A DNA stretch of 64,000 nucleotides from Paralvinella palmiformis (taxonomy: Eukaryota; Annelida; Polychaeta; Terebellida; Alvinellidae), in the NCBI GenBank assembly GCA_025642065.1, contig JAODUP010000308.1:450001-514000 (forward strand), in the 5' to 3' direction. The translations under genes were made by a program, and so were the position numbers. The notes below the pieces were generated by a model. That model had not been told where the DNA came from. It did not search any database and saw only the letters and a program-made list of their open reading frames with translations. Of the stretch, positions 11,085 to 27,045 are shown piece by piece; within the stretch, counting starts at the first letter, position 1; every line of letters begins with the position of its first letter.

Positions 11085-11720
11085 GCCTCTAGAGCAGCAA
11101 TAAATAAATAGACAGCATCGATGATATTAAACGGGCCACACCAACATGATTAAATAAATAGACACCACCAACAGTATTAAACGGGCCACAGCAACAGGAT
11201 TAAATAAATAAACCCACCAACGGTATTAAACGGGCCACTGTAACAACATTAAATAAATAGACCCCATCAACGGCATTAAACGGGCCACTGTAACAACATT
11301 AAATAAATAGACACCACCAACGGTATTAAACGAGCCACTGTAACAGCATTAAATAAATAGACACCACCAACGGTATTAAACGAGGGCCACTGTAACAACA
11401 TTAAATAAATAGACACCACCAACGGCATTAAACGGGCCACTGTAACAGCATTAAATAAATAGACACCACCAACGGTATTAAACGAGCCACTGTAACAGCA
11501 TTAAATAAGCAGACCCATCAGTGGGATTAAACGGGCCACTGTAACAACATTAAATAAATAGACACCACCAACGGTATTAAACGAGCCACTGTAACAACAT
11601 TAAATAAATAGACACCACCAACGGCATTAAACGGGCCACTGTAACAGCATTAAATAAATAGACACCACCAACGGTATTAAACGGGCCACTGTAACAGCAT
11701 TAAATAAGCAGACCCATCAG
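11085..11720 (+). repeat. 50-bp minisatellite, about 12-13 copies
   Basis: Each 50-bp unit contains ATTAAATAAATAGACACC, CAACGGTATTAAACG and GGCCACTGTAAC. Variants occur at fixed positions (CGGCATTAAACGGG against CGGTATTAAACGAG). A TAAGCAGACCCATCAGT variant appears twice (about 11503 and 11703), hinting at a 200-bp higher-order period. The first units are more diverged. Confidence 0.92.
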
Positions 11721-11756
11721 TATATATGTGTGTGTGTGGTTGGTTAACTCAATTTT

Positions 11757-11880
11757 ACACGCAGGTCGATAGCACAGTCATTAGAGTGTTGGACTGTAAA
11801 ATTTAATCGGTTGTTCCCCTGCTATACGTCCAGGTGAGACTAATTCAGAAGAAAATCAAACCAACCAACCATCTTTACTT
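11757..11880 (+). mobile_element. Possible tRNA-derived SINE, family 4
   Basis: The segment GATAGCACAGTCATTAGAG resembles an A box, and a CCAACCAACCA tail closes the unit at about 11870. The B box is poor (CGGTTGTTCCCC). The assignment is weak. Confidence 0.4.
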
Positions 11881-12057
11881 CATTCTCCGACAAAATAAGT
11901 GTGTTCGGAAGAGAAAACTCTCTTTTCATAAAATATATTTATAAAATAATATTTCTATGCAACAAATGTATGTAGCTCAGCCCTCAGTAGTGAGCCAACC
12001 GTAAAACGTAGATATGAATAAATGTTGCAAGTAACAGAGGGACCTAACTACGACATA

Positions 12058-12061
<4 letters not shown>

Positions 12062-12116
<55 letters not shown>
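12062..12116. repeat. (TA)n microsatellite
   Basis: About 27 TA units. Confidence 0.95.
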
Positions 12117-12120
<4 letters not shown>

Positions 12121-12261
12121 TCTTTATTATGCGATTTTAAATTTATATATAAAGTCTTTCATGTTTTCTTATATTATTGAGACCGGATATTTATCGCCAA
12201 TAACTTATATCTACTCCAAACGAGACCCGCCTTCTTCATTTCAGTTAATCACCAAACAACG

Positions 12262-12340
12262 AAATTGATGATTCGAACCGATGTCCCACGATTTCCTATT
12301 CCGATACGCTAATAATTAAGCCATCACAACTCGCGCCTTC
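12262..12340 (-). mobile_element. tRNA-like SINE head, minus strand
   Basis: The minus strand reads GATGGCTTAATTATTAGCG (A-box-like) and, about 35 bp on, CGGTTCGAATC (canonical B box). The ends do not pair as a tRNA acceptor stem, so it is a SINE head and not a tRNA gene. Confidence 0.6.
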
Positions 12341-12380
12341 ATCATTACCTGCTAGTTCATTACTCGCTGGAGACAGGGGG

Positions 12381-12520
12381 CGCTTTGGTCGCGAAGCCGT
12401 TATACGACCGCACTGCAAACCGCCTAGGTTGTCGATTCGAAACCGACTTTATGCCTATCTGTGGGGGATGTTTCACCGCGGAGTCGCCCCTTGGCCTTAT
12501 GCTTCAGGTACGAACAGCGC
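12381..12520 (+). mobile_element. tRNA-derived SINE, family 3, diverged
   Basis: The head has AAGCCGTTATACGACCGC and CGATTCGAAACC as box-like motifs. The following GGATGTTTCACCGCGGAGTC and CGCCCCTTGGCC match the body of the SINE at 7583. Confidence 0.55.
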
Positions 12521-12810
12521 GGAGGCCAAACAGAGAAGTAATTGTTTACAGGGTGAGCTGTGACATAGCTAATAATATACGCTTTAATTCTTTGACCTTA
12601 AACACTTCTTTAAACATCTTCTCTTAAAACTAAAATAGGCCATTGTCACGACTTATGCCACTGATTGGTGCTCGATTGTCATCTCTGACTTAATCTTTTG
12701 TTGGAATATATAATTATTGTCTCTAGTTTCCCCCATAGAACTGTATTGAGTAAAGAATATCATCATGATCATCATCGCCATTGTCATCGTCCCAGGCGTC
12801 GTTGTTGTTC

Positions 12811-12841
<31 letters not shown>

Positions 12842-12970
12842 TATTTCTATTACTGTGTATTGGAAAAGTAATCATTTTACATTCCAACAATATTATATTC
12901 CCCCCCTCCGAACATGCATGCCCTAGCGAACGCACGCACGCATGCACGCTCGCACGCTCGCACGCACGTC
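12811..12970. repeat. (CAT)n and (CACG)n microsatellites
   Basis: CAT repeats at 12811-12841 and a looser GCACG/GCACGCTC array at about 12930-12970. Confidence 0.85.
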
Positions 12971-14250
12971 CGTTCACGCGCATAACATTCCACGAGGACA
13001 CGAATACCGCCATCCGAAATCATCATTTATTAATTCCCATCCTTTTTAAGTTCCGCCAGTCAGTCTTCGTTACAACGAACATAACACTGTACAGTATAAC
13101 CAAAAAGGTTTCGTGGAGCGCTTCCTTTCTAAAGCTTGCCACGGAATCTACTTCGCAATTAGTTGTAAACGGAAGCTGTCAGATCTCGGAAACGAGACCA
13201 GGAGCCCGTCGTACGAGTCGCATTGTAATACGATAATACAATTAAGTACTTCCAGCAATCCGATACACTATAGAAATACCTTCAGTGGGGCGTTTAACTC
13301 GATAAAGCCGTCACGAAGCCGGAATGTCCCGGATAATTCTATTTATTCGACACTACGGAAGCGTCGATAATGCAATAGTATCGGATGTACGACCAGCTAA
13401 GGGCTTTCTTTAGACGTTTGTTTTTGTCGGGAGATGAATTGCGGCTAACTTATTGTTTTATGGTAACCGCGTTATATAATCACAGTTTTCGTGATTGAAT
13501 TAACCACGATATGAAACGTCTGTGTCGGATAATTGAGTTAGGTCTTCGTAGGAAGTACACGGTAGACGGATAAATAATGACTACGGAAGTCTTCCTCGGA
13601 CATGGTCTCAGAAATTGAGAGTTTCACCTCGACGGGTCGTCGGCGAACGACAATATTAATGGCACGGGCTATAAAGGTGTCGTGAATGGGTCGTAGAATC
13701 GAGGAGCGTCACTGAATTAGGTACTATTAACGTTAAGTATGAGTAAATTGTTTATGGCAATTGTGTTCCTTCAGTGGTTGACCTTTTCGAGCAACGAGAT
13801 TAGCGCCACCTTTGACAAATCTCTTGGTATAGTAAAAGACGACTAATACCCGCTCCCTCCCCGTTTATATCTAATACTACAAGGGCTTGATGGCCACGAA
13901 GAGCCCGCGGGTCATAGCGGTGTGTGAGACGGGGCTACCAGAATGAAGTGCTAGTTTGTTAGGGCGAGGCGCGCGCACACACACACGCACGCACGCACGC
14001 ACACACACAGTGCTATTTTGGGCTGAGTGAAAATACTATTATTTCTGTTATTGTCGGAGGTATTAGAATTATTATCATAATAGATATTATATGTACTGAT
14101 ATATATGCTTTATTTCCAGTTATAGCTGCGTTATATATGTACTAATATATAAAATTTGTTTTCTATTTAGGTAGTAGTCGTTTGATCATAATTCTGTAAG
14201 AATTATAAACATCACGAAAACCTGAGCCCACGCCTTTATTATATGTAACA
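12971..14250. other. Unique, CpG-containing region; no gene called
   Basis: Many CpG sites from 13100 to 13760 and no recognised repeat family. Overlapping plus-strand frames around 12781-13370 lack domain matches, and the longest is driven by the CAT repeat. CG/CA repeats lie at 13972-14009. Possibly regulatory DNA. Confidence 0.35.
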
Positions 14251-14254
14251 TAAA

Positions 14255-14398
<144 letters not shown>

Positions 14399-14924
14399 TG
14401 GCAACAAGTTTATTAATTCAAATCAGAATTCATGTCTCACCCAATGTTTTTACGGATAATCAACCAAGTAAAAACAAGTATCGATCTGGAAGCTTACCGA
14501 TTTCTTCTTAAAACAGGGGAAGAAGAAGAACCAAGAAAGAGAAGAAACAGTTAAGGACATGAAAAAGCCATTAGCGGACTTTCTGGCGTTAAAGGCGGTA
14601 TTCTTTTACATACAATATATTAATAAGGTAATGCTCGATGTGCTATTTTTGGCTAAAACTTTGTGGTTTCTTTTATTTTAATTTTAAACACGTCTGCCAA
14701 AAGGCGTACAGATGTTTGGAATATTCTAACGTCCACCGATAAGTCTAGCATTAATTTCCCTCAGTTTTACAGCGTTCATTCATTTATCTTGTGACACTAC
14801 ATACACGAGGTGTATCAGTAAAATGCCAACTTGCTCGACTGATACAATTAAAATGAATAACGTAAATGTAATTTACTAAATAATTTATTCGGGATATTGC
14901 TTATGTGAGTAGCGTACATTTTTG

Positions 14925-14981
<57 letters not shown>

Positions 14982-15630
14982 TGTGCTTATTTTACAACAA
15001 AAAAACCCAGGTTGACTTTATTTATAAAGATACAGAGTTGCCTGAAATACGACTTCGTTGTTGGGTTTAATTAGTAATTATTCATTACATTTTTTCTGGT
15101 ACCTGTTAGGTGTTTTCGTTCGGCAAAAAGCTACATTCGACCAAGAAAATGGGTGATTCATTTTAGTAAAATGTCTGTACAAGACTTAATTACTAATTAG
15201 TGTTCATTAAGGGAAAGCAAATCTTTCGGAAAACATCCGCTTGAACTTCATCCCCAGAAAGGTCATCTCGAGGCATATTTTAATGCTGCATTAGACGCTG
15301 CATCGAGGAAGAAGAAGAAATAATATTATCTTAAGAAGAAAAAAAAACACGTACTTTGAGACAATGCGTTTCACTTCAAAAACGATAAAAATCCATGATC
15401 TGTATGTAATACGGGAAATAAGATAAGGGATTTATGGTAAATAGCAATTGGATAAGAATGGATTCATTTCAACGATAGTGTTTTCATCTTATCTCTTTCA
15501 ACGACAAAATACGCGAATAATGTTACTATACACACAATTAGTGCGCTAATAGGTCGAGAAAGTGTTCTATTCTTTGTTTATATACTATTTGTAGAGTGTG
15601 TCTGATTAGCATAATCTGTCAAAATGGCGG

Positions 15631-15663
<33 letters not shown>

Positions 15664-15727
15664 GTTATATTTCGGGTTATCATTCTATTATATAATGTGG
15701 ATGAGAAGAAAGCTATTCTCGAAATAA

Positions 15728-15778
<51 letters not shown>

Positions 15779-16114
15779 AGTGGCGTATCTAAGGTATGGC
15801 AAGTATGGCACGTGCCCTGGGCGCCACTGATTTTTATAGTAAAGTTTACGAAGATACGCCAGATGTTTGGATCCGAACGCAATTTCAGTGCTTTCCATGG
15901 CCGCTAAAACCCGTAAATACGCCCCTGTATATATCGCTGTACAATGATTTACGTTTAAGTAAATGCACACGTCGGATTTTCTCCCTAAAATGTAAATAGC
16001 TAAGTTTTGTTTTTAAATTTATAGTTCACGAGAGAAATATGCAATATATTAATAAGGTAATGCTCGATGTGCTATTTTTGGCTAAAACTTTGTGGTTTTT
16101 TTATTCTAATTCTA
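14399..16114 (+). repeat. Composite repeat B, copy 1
   Basis: A unit of about 1.7 kb that also occurs at 17651 and 23587 with near identity outside variable (TA)n tracts (here 14931-14977 and 15731-15776). It contains an AAGAAGAAGAACCAAG block, an inverted pair TAATTAGTAATTA / TAATTACTAATTA near 15070 and 15190, a hAT MITE, and an 80-bp direct repeat of its own interior (14610-14690 against 16037-16115) at its right end. Short open frames differ between copies by frameshifts, so coding is unlikely. It passes directly into satellite monomer a1. Confidence 0.85.
15778..15927. mobile_element. hAT-type MITE in B1, 8-bp target duplication
   Basis: The ends are CAGTGGCGTATCTA and, in reverse complement, CAGGGGCGTATTTA, an imperfect terminal inverted repeat. 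Both sides carry TATATATC (15770-15777 and 15928-15935), the 8-bp target duplication diagnostic of hAT elements. At 150 bp it is non-autonomous. An internal CAGTGGCG/CGCCACTG pair (15778 and 15822) is kept only in this copy. Confidence 0.82.
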
Positions 16115-16720
16115 GACACAGTACGCTCTTAAAGCATTATAAGTACTCCTGACTCAGGAATAGAAACACTGCATCGCATCTCGAGCGGTGGCATTGGACA
16201 CAGCTCGTGTGGTTGGTGTGTTTTATATAACAAGTTTAGTTGTATATATAATTCACCTTAGTTGCTTGTGGGAATAGAATTATCTTTCCTAGGTCCAGTT
16301 ATGTCCAGTCTGTACTATGACATTCAAGGCTAACTTTAGTCTCCTTGTCATTAATAAAACCCTATATTATAATTATAGTTTGTATAGCAGACATTAGGTC
16401 TGATTTGAAAATGTCAATATATAGAACGGCAATTCCGCCATAACGGTCTGCTAAGGCGCCGATGTAATAGTGACGAGTAGGTCATAGTATTTATTGGATT
16501 TGTATGTTTATGAGGTATTTGACCCTCCAGCAAATATCACAAGGCATATTATGCTGCGTTTGAGAAAGTTCCGTTTTCTATGCGTGGAGACCATATTTCC
16601 TGGTCCCTGCATTCAAGAAAAGTTGATCTAGAGCTATATATTCCGTGCACTATTTGCGTCTTTGGAGGCACGCCGTTTAGATGTTTGGCCTGGTTATCCA
16701 GCATTTAAATGACTGTAGCA
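16115..16720 (+). repeat. Satellite monomer a1
   Basis: A 606-bp monomer from GACACAGTACGCTC to GCATTTAAATGACTGTAGCA. It holds TGACTCA (16150), CTCGAG, a TTTTATATAA box and GTCCAGTTATGTCCAG. It is homologous to monomer b at both ends and in the middle. Confidence 0.9.
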
Positions 16721-19347
<2,627 letters not shown>

Positions 19348-20443
19348 GACACAGTACGCTCTTAAAGCATTATAAGTACTCCTGACTCAGGAATAGAAAC
19401 ACTGCATCGCATCTCGAGCGGTGGGCATTGGACACAGCTCGCGCGGTTGGTGGGTTTTATATAACAACTTATATAATTCACCTTGGTTGTATGTGGGAAT
19501 AGAATTATCTTTCCCAGGTCCAGTTATGTCCAGTTTGTACTATGACATTCAAGATTAGCTCTAATCTGCTTGTCATAAATAACATTTAAGAACTACAATA
19601 GTTAGAATAGCATAAATTAGGTCAGGTTTGAAAATGATAGCATAGTTCAAACAGTACGGAAGCTATGACGCGCTATTACGGTCTGCTTCAGCGCAGATGT
19701 CAGTCTTTTAATAGTAATTAAGATAAACAGTTTTAATAGTAGTCGCTTCATGACGCCTGCCCGTTGTAAAAACTGATCTTTGAAGACAGTGACAATTGGG
19801 TTATATGGTTTATATAATATTGCTTTGAAGAAAGATACAGCAATTAAAAAATAGCTATAAATAGGGCTGCTTAGATAATTAATCTAAACATTCTCACTAC
19901 TGCCGTGATCTGACTTGGGTGTTCTACTCCCAAACTCCACGGCTGTAGGTGATTCGCTTTTTGTTTTTGCTTGGCGGCTTAGGGACTGGTGAGACATTAC
20001 ACATGTCTCAGCAAGAAAAGTCGCAACTCTGGATTCAGTCCCCTGAAGAAACGTCCAGAGTTTGAATTCACGGTTCGAGATTCTCTGTGCCTGTGCCTGT
20101 GCCTTATTATACACAGCTAAAACACACATTGCCCGTGCTAGAGATTGAGGTTCGTGTTTTCTTTTTACCAATTTTGTAATATTTGATATAAAGGGTTAGT
20201 GACGAGTAGGTCATAGAATTTATTGGATTTGTATGCTTATGAGGTATTTGACCCTCCAGCAAATATCATATTATGCTGCGGTTAAGATGTTCCCTTTTCT
20301 GTGCGTGGAGACTGTATGTTTCCAGGTCCATGCGTTCTAAGAAAAGTTGATCTAGAGCTGTATATTCCGTGCACTATTTGCGTCTTTGGAGGCACGCCGT
20401 TTAAGTGTTTGGCCTGGTTATCCAGCATTTAAATGACTGTAGC
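19348..20443 (+). repeat. Satellite monomer b2, complete (about 1,096 bp)
   Basis: A full 'b' monomer. The insert relative to 'a' spans roughly 19685-20200, between GCGCAGATGT and TAGTGACGAGTAG. Cassette A at 19985 is followed by an unexpanded ACACACATTGCCCGTG. TGACTCA lies at 19383 and the nested hairpin at 19902-19943. Confidence 0.9.
19985..20124 (+). repeat. Cassette A, copy 3 (no CA expansion)
   Basis: Intact hairpins. The 3' edge reads AAAACACACATTGCCC, with only three CA units, so it shows the unexpanded state. A six-base CTGTGC duplication distinguishes it from the other copies. Confidence 0.75.
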
Positions 20444-21049
20444 AGACACAGTACGCTCTTAAAGCATTATAAGTACTCCTGACTCAGGAATAGAAACACT
20501 GCATCGCATCTCGAGCGGTGGCATTGGACACAGCTCGTGTGGTTGGTGTGTTTTATATAACAAGTTTAGTTGTATATATAATTCACCTTAGTTGTTTGTG
20601 GGAATAGAATTATCTTTCCTAGGTCCAGTTATGTCCAGTCTGTACTATGACATTCAAGGCTAACTTTAGTCTCCTTGTCATTAATAAAACCCTATATTAT
20701 AATTCTAGTTTGTATAGCAGACATTAGGTCTGATTTGAAAATGTTAATATATAGAACGGCAATTCCGCCATAACGGTCTGCTAAGGCGCCGATGTAATAG
20801 TGACGAGTAGGTCATAGTATTTATTGGATTTGTATGTTTATGAGGTATTTGACCCTCCAGCAAATATCACAAGGCATATTATGCTGCGGTTGAGAAAGTT
20901 CCGTTTTCTATGCGTGAGACCATATTTCCCGGTCCCTGCATTCAAGAAAAGTTGATCTAGAGCTATATATTCCGTGCACTATTTGCGTCTTTGGAGGCAC
21001 GCCGTTTAGATGTTTGGCCTGGTTATCCAGCATTTAAATGACTGTAGCA
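20444..21049 (+). repeat. Satellite monomer a2
   Basis: 606 bp, close to a1 throughout. TGACTCA lies at 20480. With b3 it forms a higher-order unit of about 1,690 bp. Confidence 0.9.
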
Positions 21050-22133
21050 GACACAGTACGCTCTTAAAGCATGTACTCCTGACTCAGGAATAGAAACACT
21101 GCATCGCATCTCGAGCGGTGGCATTGGACACAGCTCGCGCGGTTGGTGGGTTTTATATAACAACTTATATAATTCACCTTGGTTGTATGTGGGAATAGAA
21201 TTATCTTTCCTAGGTCCAGTTATGTCCAGTTTGTACTATGACATTCAGTTTCTAATCTGCTTGTCATAAATAACATTTAAGAACTACAATAGTTAGAATA
21301 GCATAAATTAGGTCAGGTTTGAAAATGATAGCATAGTTCAAACAGTACGGAAGCTATGACGCGCTATTACGGTCTGCTTCAGCGCAGATGTCAGTCTTTT
21401 AATAGTAATTAAGATAAACAGTTTTAATAGTAGTCGCTTCATGACGCCTGCCCGTTGTAAAAACTGATCTTTGAAGACAGTGACAATTGGGTTATATGGT
21501 TTATATAATATTGCTTTGAAGAAAGATACAGCAATTAAAAATAGCTATAAATAGGGCTGCTTAGATAATTAAGCTAAACATTCTCACTACTGCCGTGATC
21601 TGACTTGGGTGTTCTACTCCCAAACTCCACGGCTGTAGGTGATTCGCTTTTTGTTTTTGCTTGGCGGCTTAGGGACTGGTGAGACATTACACATGTCTCA
21701 GCAAGAAAAGTCGCCACTCTGGATTCAGTCCCCTGAAGAAACGTCCAGAGTTTGAATTCACGGTTCGAGATTCTCTGTGCCTGTGCCTTATTATACACAG
21801 CTAAAACACACATTGCCCGTGCCAGAGATTGAGGTTCGTGTTTTCTTTTTACCAATTTTGTAATATTTGATATAAAGGGTTAGTGACGAGTAGGTCATAA
21901 ATTTATTGGATTTGTATGCTTATGAGGTATTTGACCCTCCAGCAAATATCACAAGGCATATTATGCTGCGGTTAAGATGTTCCCTTTTCTGTGCGTGGAG
22001 ACTGTATGTTTCCAGGTCCATGCGTTCTAAGAAAAGTTGATCTAGAGCTGTATATTCCGTGCACTATTTGCGTCTTTGGAGGCACGCCGTTTAATGTTTG
22101 GCCTGGTTATCCAGCATTTAAATGACTGTAGCA
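21050..22133 (+). repeat. Satellite monomer b3, complete (about 1,084 bp)
   Basis: Matches b2 with small differences. TGACTCA lies at 21080, the nested hairpin at 21592-21633, and cassette A at 21675-21808 with the unexpanded CACACATTGCCCG edge. Confidence 0.9.
21675..21808 (+). repeat. Cassette A, copy 4 (no CA expansion)
   Basis: Both hairpins intact; the second unexpanded copy. Confidence 0.75.
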
Positions 22134-22712
22134 GACACAGTACGCTCTTAAAGCATGTACTCCTGACTCAGGAATAGAAACACTGCATCGCATCTCGAGC
22201 GGTGGCATTGGCACGTGGTTTGGGTGTGTTTTATATAAAAAGTTTAGTTGTATTATAATTCACCTTAGTTGCTTGGGGGAATAGAATTATCTTTCCTAGG
22301 TCCAGTTATGTCCAGTCTGTACTATGACATTCAAGGCTAATTTTAGTCTCCTTGTCATTAATAAAACCCTATATTATAATTATAGTTTGTATAGCAGACA
22401 TTAGGTCTGATTTGAAAATGTTAATATATAGAACGGCAATTCCGCCATAACGGTCTGCTAAGGCCCCGATGTAATAGTGACGGTAGGTCATAGTTTTTAT
22501 TGGTTTGTATTTTTATAGGTTTTTACCCTCCAGCAAATATACAAGGCTATTATGCCGGTTGAGAAATTCCTTTTTCTATGCGTGGAAATATTTCCCGGTC
22601 CCTGCATTCAAGAAAATTGATCTAGAGCTATATATTCCGTACTATTTGCGTCTTTGGAGGCACGCCGTTTAGATGTTTGGCCTGGTTATCCAGCATTTAA
22701 ATGACTGTAGCA
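22134..22712 (+). repeat. Satellite monomer a3, with many small deletions
   Basis: 579 bp. Compared with a1 and a2 it lacks one to four bases at many places (for example around 22210-22225 and 22480-22570). Such a pattern suggests consensus errors as much as real decay. TGACTCA (22164) is intact. Confidence 0.85.
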
Positions 22713-23425
22713 GACACAGTACGCTCTTAAAGCATGTACTCCTGACTCAGGAATAGAAACACTGCATCGCATCTCGAGCGGTGGCATTGGACACAGCTCG
22801 GGGTTTGGGTGGGTTTTATATAACAACTTATATAATTCACCTTGGTTGTATGTGGGAATAGAATTATCTTTCCCAGGTCCAGTTATGTCCAGTTTGTACT
22901 ATGAGATTCAAGATTGCTCTAATCTGCTTGTCATAAATAACATTTAGAATACAATAGTTAGAATAGCATAAAATTAGGTCAGGTTTGAAAATGATAGCAT
23001 AGTTCAAAAAGTAAAGTATCCGTTTACTCTTTTCAGGAGAGTAGCTTTTAATAGTAATTGTAAAAATTTTTAAAAAGTCGCTTCATGACGCCTGCCCGTT
23101 GTAAAACTGATTTTGAAGACAGTGACAATTGGGTTATATGGTTTATATAATATTGCTTTGAAGAAAGATACAGAATTAAAAAATAGCTTAAATGGGCTGC
23201 TTAATAAATTAATCAAAAATTTACTATGCCGGGCATTTGTTCTATCCCAAACTCCAGGGCTGTAGGTGATTCGTTTTTTTTTTTTTGCTTGGCGGCAGGG
23301 ATGGTGAGACATTACACATGTCTCAGCAAGAAAAGTCGCCCCTCTGGATTCAGTCCCCTGAAGAAACGTCCAAGTTTGAATTCACGGTTGGATTCTCTGT
23401 GCCTGTGCCTTATTTTACACAGCTA

Positions 23426-23427
<2 letters not shown>
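22713..23427 (+). repeat. Satellite monomer b4, truncated at (CA)n, error-like deletions
   Basis: Same start as b1-b3. From 22800 on it has many short gaps, the nested hairpin near 23230 is destroyed, and cassette A (23301-23427) has a damaged second hairpin. It is cut at (CA)n like b1. Confidence 0.85.
23301..23427 (+). repeat. Cassette A, copy 5 (damaged)
   Basis: Hairpin 1 is intact. Hairpin 2 has lost two bases of TCCAGAG. It runs straight into (CA)n. Confidence 0.7.
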
Positions 23428-25227
<1,800 letters not shown>

Positions 25228-25500
25228 GCTGAGACCAGTAATTCGTAGGATTGAAATGACAAAGCGAGCCAGGTACGAGTTGAGTTGATTAACTTTGGAG
25301 CTGGTCCCATGTGGGATATATGGCTGAAGAACGTCCGCGTAGGTAAATATACCCCAGAAACACAGTCACAACCTGTGACTGTGTCGCCATCGAAACGACA
25401 CAGGTAAAACGTAAGTGATTACATTCAAAGCGTATTTCCGTCGTTAATTGTGATCTAGGGATATTTGTATAAAACAACTTCCGGTTACCGCTGTGTTTAC

Positions 25501-25635
25501 ATGGCGACTTCACGAAGAATGTTTTTATGCAGTTTGAGTGTTATAAGTCTGGCTTCGCAAATGACAAACGACAATGAATGTATTTCCAATTTATATGTAT
25601 CTACATATATAACATTATATGTAATACAGTTATAA
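25501..25635 (+). CDS. Small open frame with signal-peptide-like start (speculative)
   Basis: 44 codons beginning MATSRRMFLCSLSVISLASQ, with a basic start and then a hydrophobic stretch ending in small residues, as in a secretion signal. A possible splice donor (TAT|GTATCT) follows codon 32, so it might be a first exon. An ETS-like CTTCCGG lies 20 bp upstream. It is in unique DNA just outside the satellite locus. No family is recognised and chance is quite possible. Confidence 0.18.
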   Translation: MATSRRMFLCSLSVISLASQMTNDNECISNLYVSTYITLYVIQL

Positions 25636-26771
25636 TAAAAAGCCAAGAGACTGTAAATTGGGAGACCAGTGTAGCCTAATTGCTGTCTTCCCGCTGGCCC
25701 CCGGATGATGATGATGATGATGATAGACAGCTCTGTGTACGTGACAGTCGGAAATCATCATAACAGTGAGAAAGAGGCTGGATTGAGGAATTGACAGTAA
25801 TGAAGTAAAAAAGGTTATAATAAGTTTCGGTTAGAGTTCACATAAAACAATATATACGACTTTATGATATAATAGAAATATAACAGTTATCATTAATATC
25901 AACCATTTATCTTATCAAACATTTACATTATTAGATAAATCTGTAGAATGGTAGATGAATGTTCATATCCGCATCCTGATGGTGAAGTTCAGACTTTACT
26001 AATCTCGTAGTAGATCAGTATTCTGCTGTAAGACATTGAACAATGTTTTGTGGGTTGTCAACCGTGATTGCGGCTAATACCTATGCCGAGTCAAGGCTTA
26101 GAAGACAGTCGGCATCGAAGTATGACGAAGAAGCCACTGTTTCGATATCTCGGCGTACGAGTCGTCGTACAAGACGTGGAACCTGGGCTGGCAGAAATTT
26201 AATTAGGTACATTAAATGTGTTAGATTAACTGATGTCATACACAAGGGAAGTATTTATCAGAGGGAACTTGACGTAAAGACGAGTAATCCTATTCATTTA
26301 ACTGGCAAAGTAAGCCGGCGAAGGCTTTGTTTAATGCTAATTAAATTGTTAATACATCGTCTTCCGATTTTACACCTAAATCTATTAAAGTTAGTGTGGG
26401 CCCTCGTCGTAGACAAGTTTGGGTTTATCCTGGAATATTGATCGTCGAAACCTCCATGCCATAGACTCCTTACAAAATGGTCGAAAGGTTGTGGTCCATT
26501 TATCGGTATGTTGTCTAAATGTTAATTCCTTGAGGAATAAATCCACCATACCTGGGGCTAAATATGTTATAACGCAGGATATTGATGTATTAACGATTAC
26601 TGAAACGTAACTTGGAACTGACACTGATCAGCTCACTTTAAATGAGTTAGTTCCTGTAGCTTATGAATTTAATTATATCTCTCATAAAAGTGGCAGACAC
26701 GGCGATGGTATTAATATATTCTACAAATCCGGACTGACTGTTACGGCGTACAAGTCAGAAGAAAAAAAACC

Positions 26772-26775
<4 letters not shown>

Positions 26776-26814
<39 letters not shown>

Positions 26815-27045
26815 CCATTTTGAAAACATGGACTGTACCATAAATATTGGCAAGGTTAGGTGAAATTTTCAATTATGTATCGATTCTCTTCTTTTAAACA
26901 AATTAATGTTAGTCTTTATTTTTTGACGCATATCTGAAGGTTGTTTCATCTTCAACTTTGCTTCATTACCTTTGGAGGTCGCTCGGCCCATTTAGCCTAC
27001 CTTGTGCCCAAAGGTGGCCGTAAAACACCAATCATCAATCATCGA
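26776..27045 (+). mobile_element. (TA)n plus SINE-1 3' fragment inside the LINE
   Basis: A TA tract at 26776-26805, then about 120 bp of non-family sequence, then the 3' two thirds of SINE family 1 (26925-27043: CTTTGCTTCATTACC to the ATCATCAATCATC tail). The tRNA-like head is missing. Confidence 0.75.

Noticed and set aside
19884..20171. 93-95-codon minus-strand frame shared by several satellite copies (19884, 21574, partly 48490)
   Set aside because: The copies are near-identical satellite monomers, so the shared frame is not evidence of selection. It crosses cassette A and the nested hairpin, has no known domain, and is broken in b4.
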